Shown one piece after another: positions 5,602 to 6,514 of a stretch of DNA of 6,514 nucleotides (its first letter is position 1; each line of letters starts with the position of its first letter). Source of the stretch: Candidatus Bathyarchaeota archaeon. Lineage in GTDB: Archaea > Thermoproteota > Bathyarchaeia > TCS64. The position numbers were made by a program, and so were the translations under genes. Where the stretch lies: the NCBI GenBank assembly GCA_030669135.1, contig DAOVEE010000107.1:1-6514 (forward strand). The letters run 5' to 3'. The notes beneath the pieces are model-generated. The model worked only from the letters and a program-made list of their open reading frames with translations. It was not told the DNA's origin and searched no databases.

Positions 5602-6201
5602 GAGAAATACGAGTTCAACCCCCTGAAGTACAAGATTAACCTGTTGACAGGCATCGTGACCCCGAAGGAATATGACTACTTCTTAGACCCAGAGATCATG
5701 GACTACGACTCACTTGAAGGCGGGGCAGGCGTCGAAGACTATCAAGAAAGAGCATCCACGCCGCCGGGGGATGCCGATGAATGTTTTGTGGAAGAACATC
5801 CTAGACGAGTAGTGGAGATAGAGGATAGCGTGGACGGGATAAGGACTTACAGGTTCTACGCTGAGGAGATGAAGGCAGAGTACATGGACATCAATCAAGG
5901 TGGCGGAGACGAGGTGATGCAGGTGAGCCTCGAAGAGAACCTGAAACATCTGGAGGAGTGGATAAACCGCAACCAGTTAACGTATCTTGAGGCCCGAAAG
6001 ATGGTGTCTTCCTTGGAGCTGAAGAGGAAGATCAGGGAGATTTCTCCGGGTTCCGCCGACGTCATGGAATCGGCTTTGTTGAACGAGTTCGAGGCCTGGA
6101 TAAAGCGTCGTATGCTGAACTACTTCAACGTCAGGATGATGATAGCCAAGCTTGGTCAAGAAGAGGAACAGGCTAGAATGGAAAAAGCCTTGGCAAGATA
6201 G
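5560..6201 (+). CDS. Helical-repeat protein of unknown function (N-terminus probably longer)
   Basis: 213 aa from the first in-frame ATG; probably about 231 aa with the frameshifted upstream part. Not a named family. It holds three copies of a 26-residue helical hairpin: one at the very N-terminus (cut by this start) and two near the C-terminus (residues 128-153 and 174-199). Between them is a possible degenerate copy (LLTGIVTPKEYDYFL, 28-42) and an acidic, probably disordered part (45-125). The hairpin pattern (L..L..WI....LT..E...M...L) recalls the SHOCT domain, a small domain often found at protein ends, but the match is by eye. No signal peptide or TM helix is seen, so it is likely cytoplasmic. 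It lies between the signal peptidase gene and a membrane-anchored protein gene (3-nt gap to the latter), so it is probably co-transcribed and may help in export or assembly at the membrane. Confidence 0.75.
   Translation: MKIDEVNDMLYYLAEKYEFNPLKYKINLLTGIVTPKEYDYFLDPEIMDYDSLEGGAGVEDYQERASTPPGDADECFVEEHPRRVVEIEDSVDGIRTYRFYAEEMKAEYMDINQGGGDEVMQVSLEENLKHLEEWINRNQLTYLEARKMVSSLELKRKIREISPGSADVMESALLNEFEAWIKRRMLNYFNVRMMIAKLGQEEEQARMEKALAR
5941..6018 (+). repeat. Helical-hairpin repeat copy 2 (coding)
   Basis: 26 codons, beginning LKHLEEWINRNQL. It shares 10 of 26 residues with copy 3 (L1, E5, W7, I8, R10, L13, Y15, R19, M21, L25) with no gaps. Confidence 0.75.
6079..6156 (+). repeat. Helical-hairpin repeat copy 3 (coding)
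   Basis: 26 codons, beginning LNEFEAWIKRRML, starting 138 bp after copy 2 starts (46 residues). Aromatic W7 and the I8, M21 and L25 core positions are kept. Confidence 0.75.
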
Positions 6202-6204
6202 ACG

Positions 6205-6514
6205 ATGAACCCAGAGAGTTACTCGAAGAGTAGGCGGAACCTGGAGGCGCTTTTCGTCTTATCTGTCTTACTTGTATCGGCGTACATGTTCTCCCGCATG
6301 GTGAAGAAGCCATCGGAGACCCCAGAGACCCCGGAAACCTTGGGTTTCATCGACTTCGTGGTCTATAAGAGCCATTACAACGCCTCCAGCGGCATGATAA
6401 CCGTCTATGTTGATCAGAACGGCACCGTGGCTGCGAGCGATGTTCACCTCTTCCTGATACGTGATCTGGAGTGGAACATAGAAAACGTGGAGCCGGAGGA
6501 GTTCATCAAGATAT
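6205..6514 (+). CDS. Membrane-anchored extracytoplasmic protein, CARDB-like (3' end outside window)
   Basis: 103 residues are visible and the frame is open at the window edge. A short basic N-terminus (SKSRRN, 7-12) precedes a hydrophobic segment at about 13-31 (LEALFVLSVLLVSAYMFSRM). A short Pro/Thr/Glu linker follows (SETPETPETLG, 37-47), then a region predicted to be beta-rich: FIDFVVYKSHYNASSG, MITVYVDQNGTVAASDVHLFLI. The 'V.V..NGT..ASDV.L.L' pattern is typical of CARDB-like and related outer beta-sandwich domains, but that is judged by eye. There is no clear signal peptidase cleavage site (small residues at -3/-1), so the segment may be a permanent anchor; no class III (pilin-type) site with Gly/Ala is seen either. 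The ATG at 6205 comes 3 nt after the repeat-protein stop, pointing to co-transcription; no Shine-Dalgarno is evident. Confidence 0.75.
   Translation, partial: MNPESYSKSRRNLEALFVLSVLLVSAYMFSRMVKKPSETPETPETLGFIDFVVYKSHYNASSGMITVYVDQNGTVAASDVHLFLIRDLEWNIENVEPEEFIKI

Overview
The window looks archaeal. The evidence is AT-rich TATA-like boxes in otherwise GC-rich intergenic DNA, a signal peptidase of the archaeal/ER type (catalytic Ser and His, no Lys), heavy use of AGG/AGA for Arg and ATA for Ile together with G/C-ending codons, and a 7TM-PAS histidine kinase beside a receiver-only response regulator. The codon style suits a thermophilic Thermoproteota-like lineage, but no marker here fixes the taxon.

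Left part (1-1467): the 3' part of a short-chain dehydrogenase/reductase gene on +, converging on a DUF362-family gene on -. Their stop codons share one CTAG palindrome. The DUF362 gene probably starts at an internal ATG (1446), because a TATA-like element lies 26-35 nt upstream of it and only a few bases from the longer ORF's start.

Middle part (1468-4330), a signalling block: a divergent promoter region, then a membrane histidine kinase (7 TM, PAS, coiled coil, HisKA, HATPase) on +. It converges, with a 2-nt gap between stops, on a TTG-started single-domain receiver on -. Upstream of the receiver, on the same strand, is a 151-aa protein with two TM helices and a helical hairpin that resembles a kinase dimerisation (DHp) domain, but with Lys where the phospho-His should be and no ATPase domain. 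A perfect 8+8 bp inverted repeat abuts the receiver's TATA-like box. Together these could form a kinase, a receiver and a non-catalytic kinase-like partner.

Right part (4331-6514), all on +: a single-pass membrane protein of unknown function. Then comes a likely operon of a type I signal peptidase, a helical-repeat protein and a membrane-anchored protein with a CARDB-like outer domain (cut by the window edge). The repeat protein carries three copies of a 26-residue helical hairpin. The first copy begins upstream of the first in-frame ATG (5560), and the upstream ATG (5507) is out of frame by one base. The gene is therefore probably longer than the ORF, with a one-base frameshift (real or a sequence error) near its start.

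No RNA genes, CRISPR arrays, insertion sequences or integrase sites were seen, and no gene-free stretch exceeds 300 bases.
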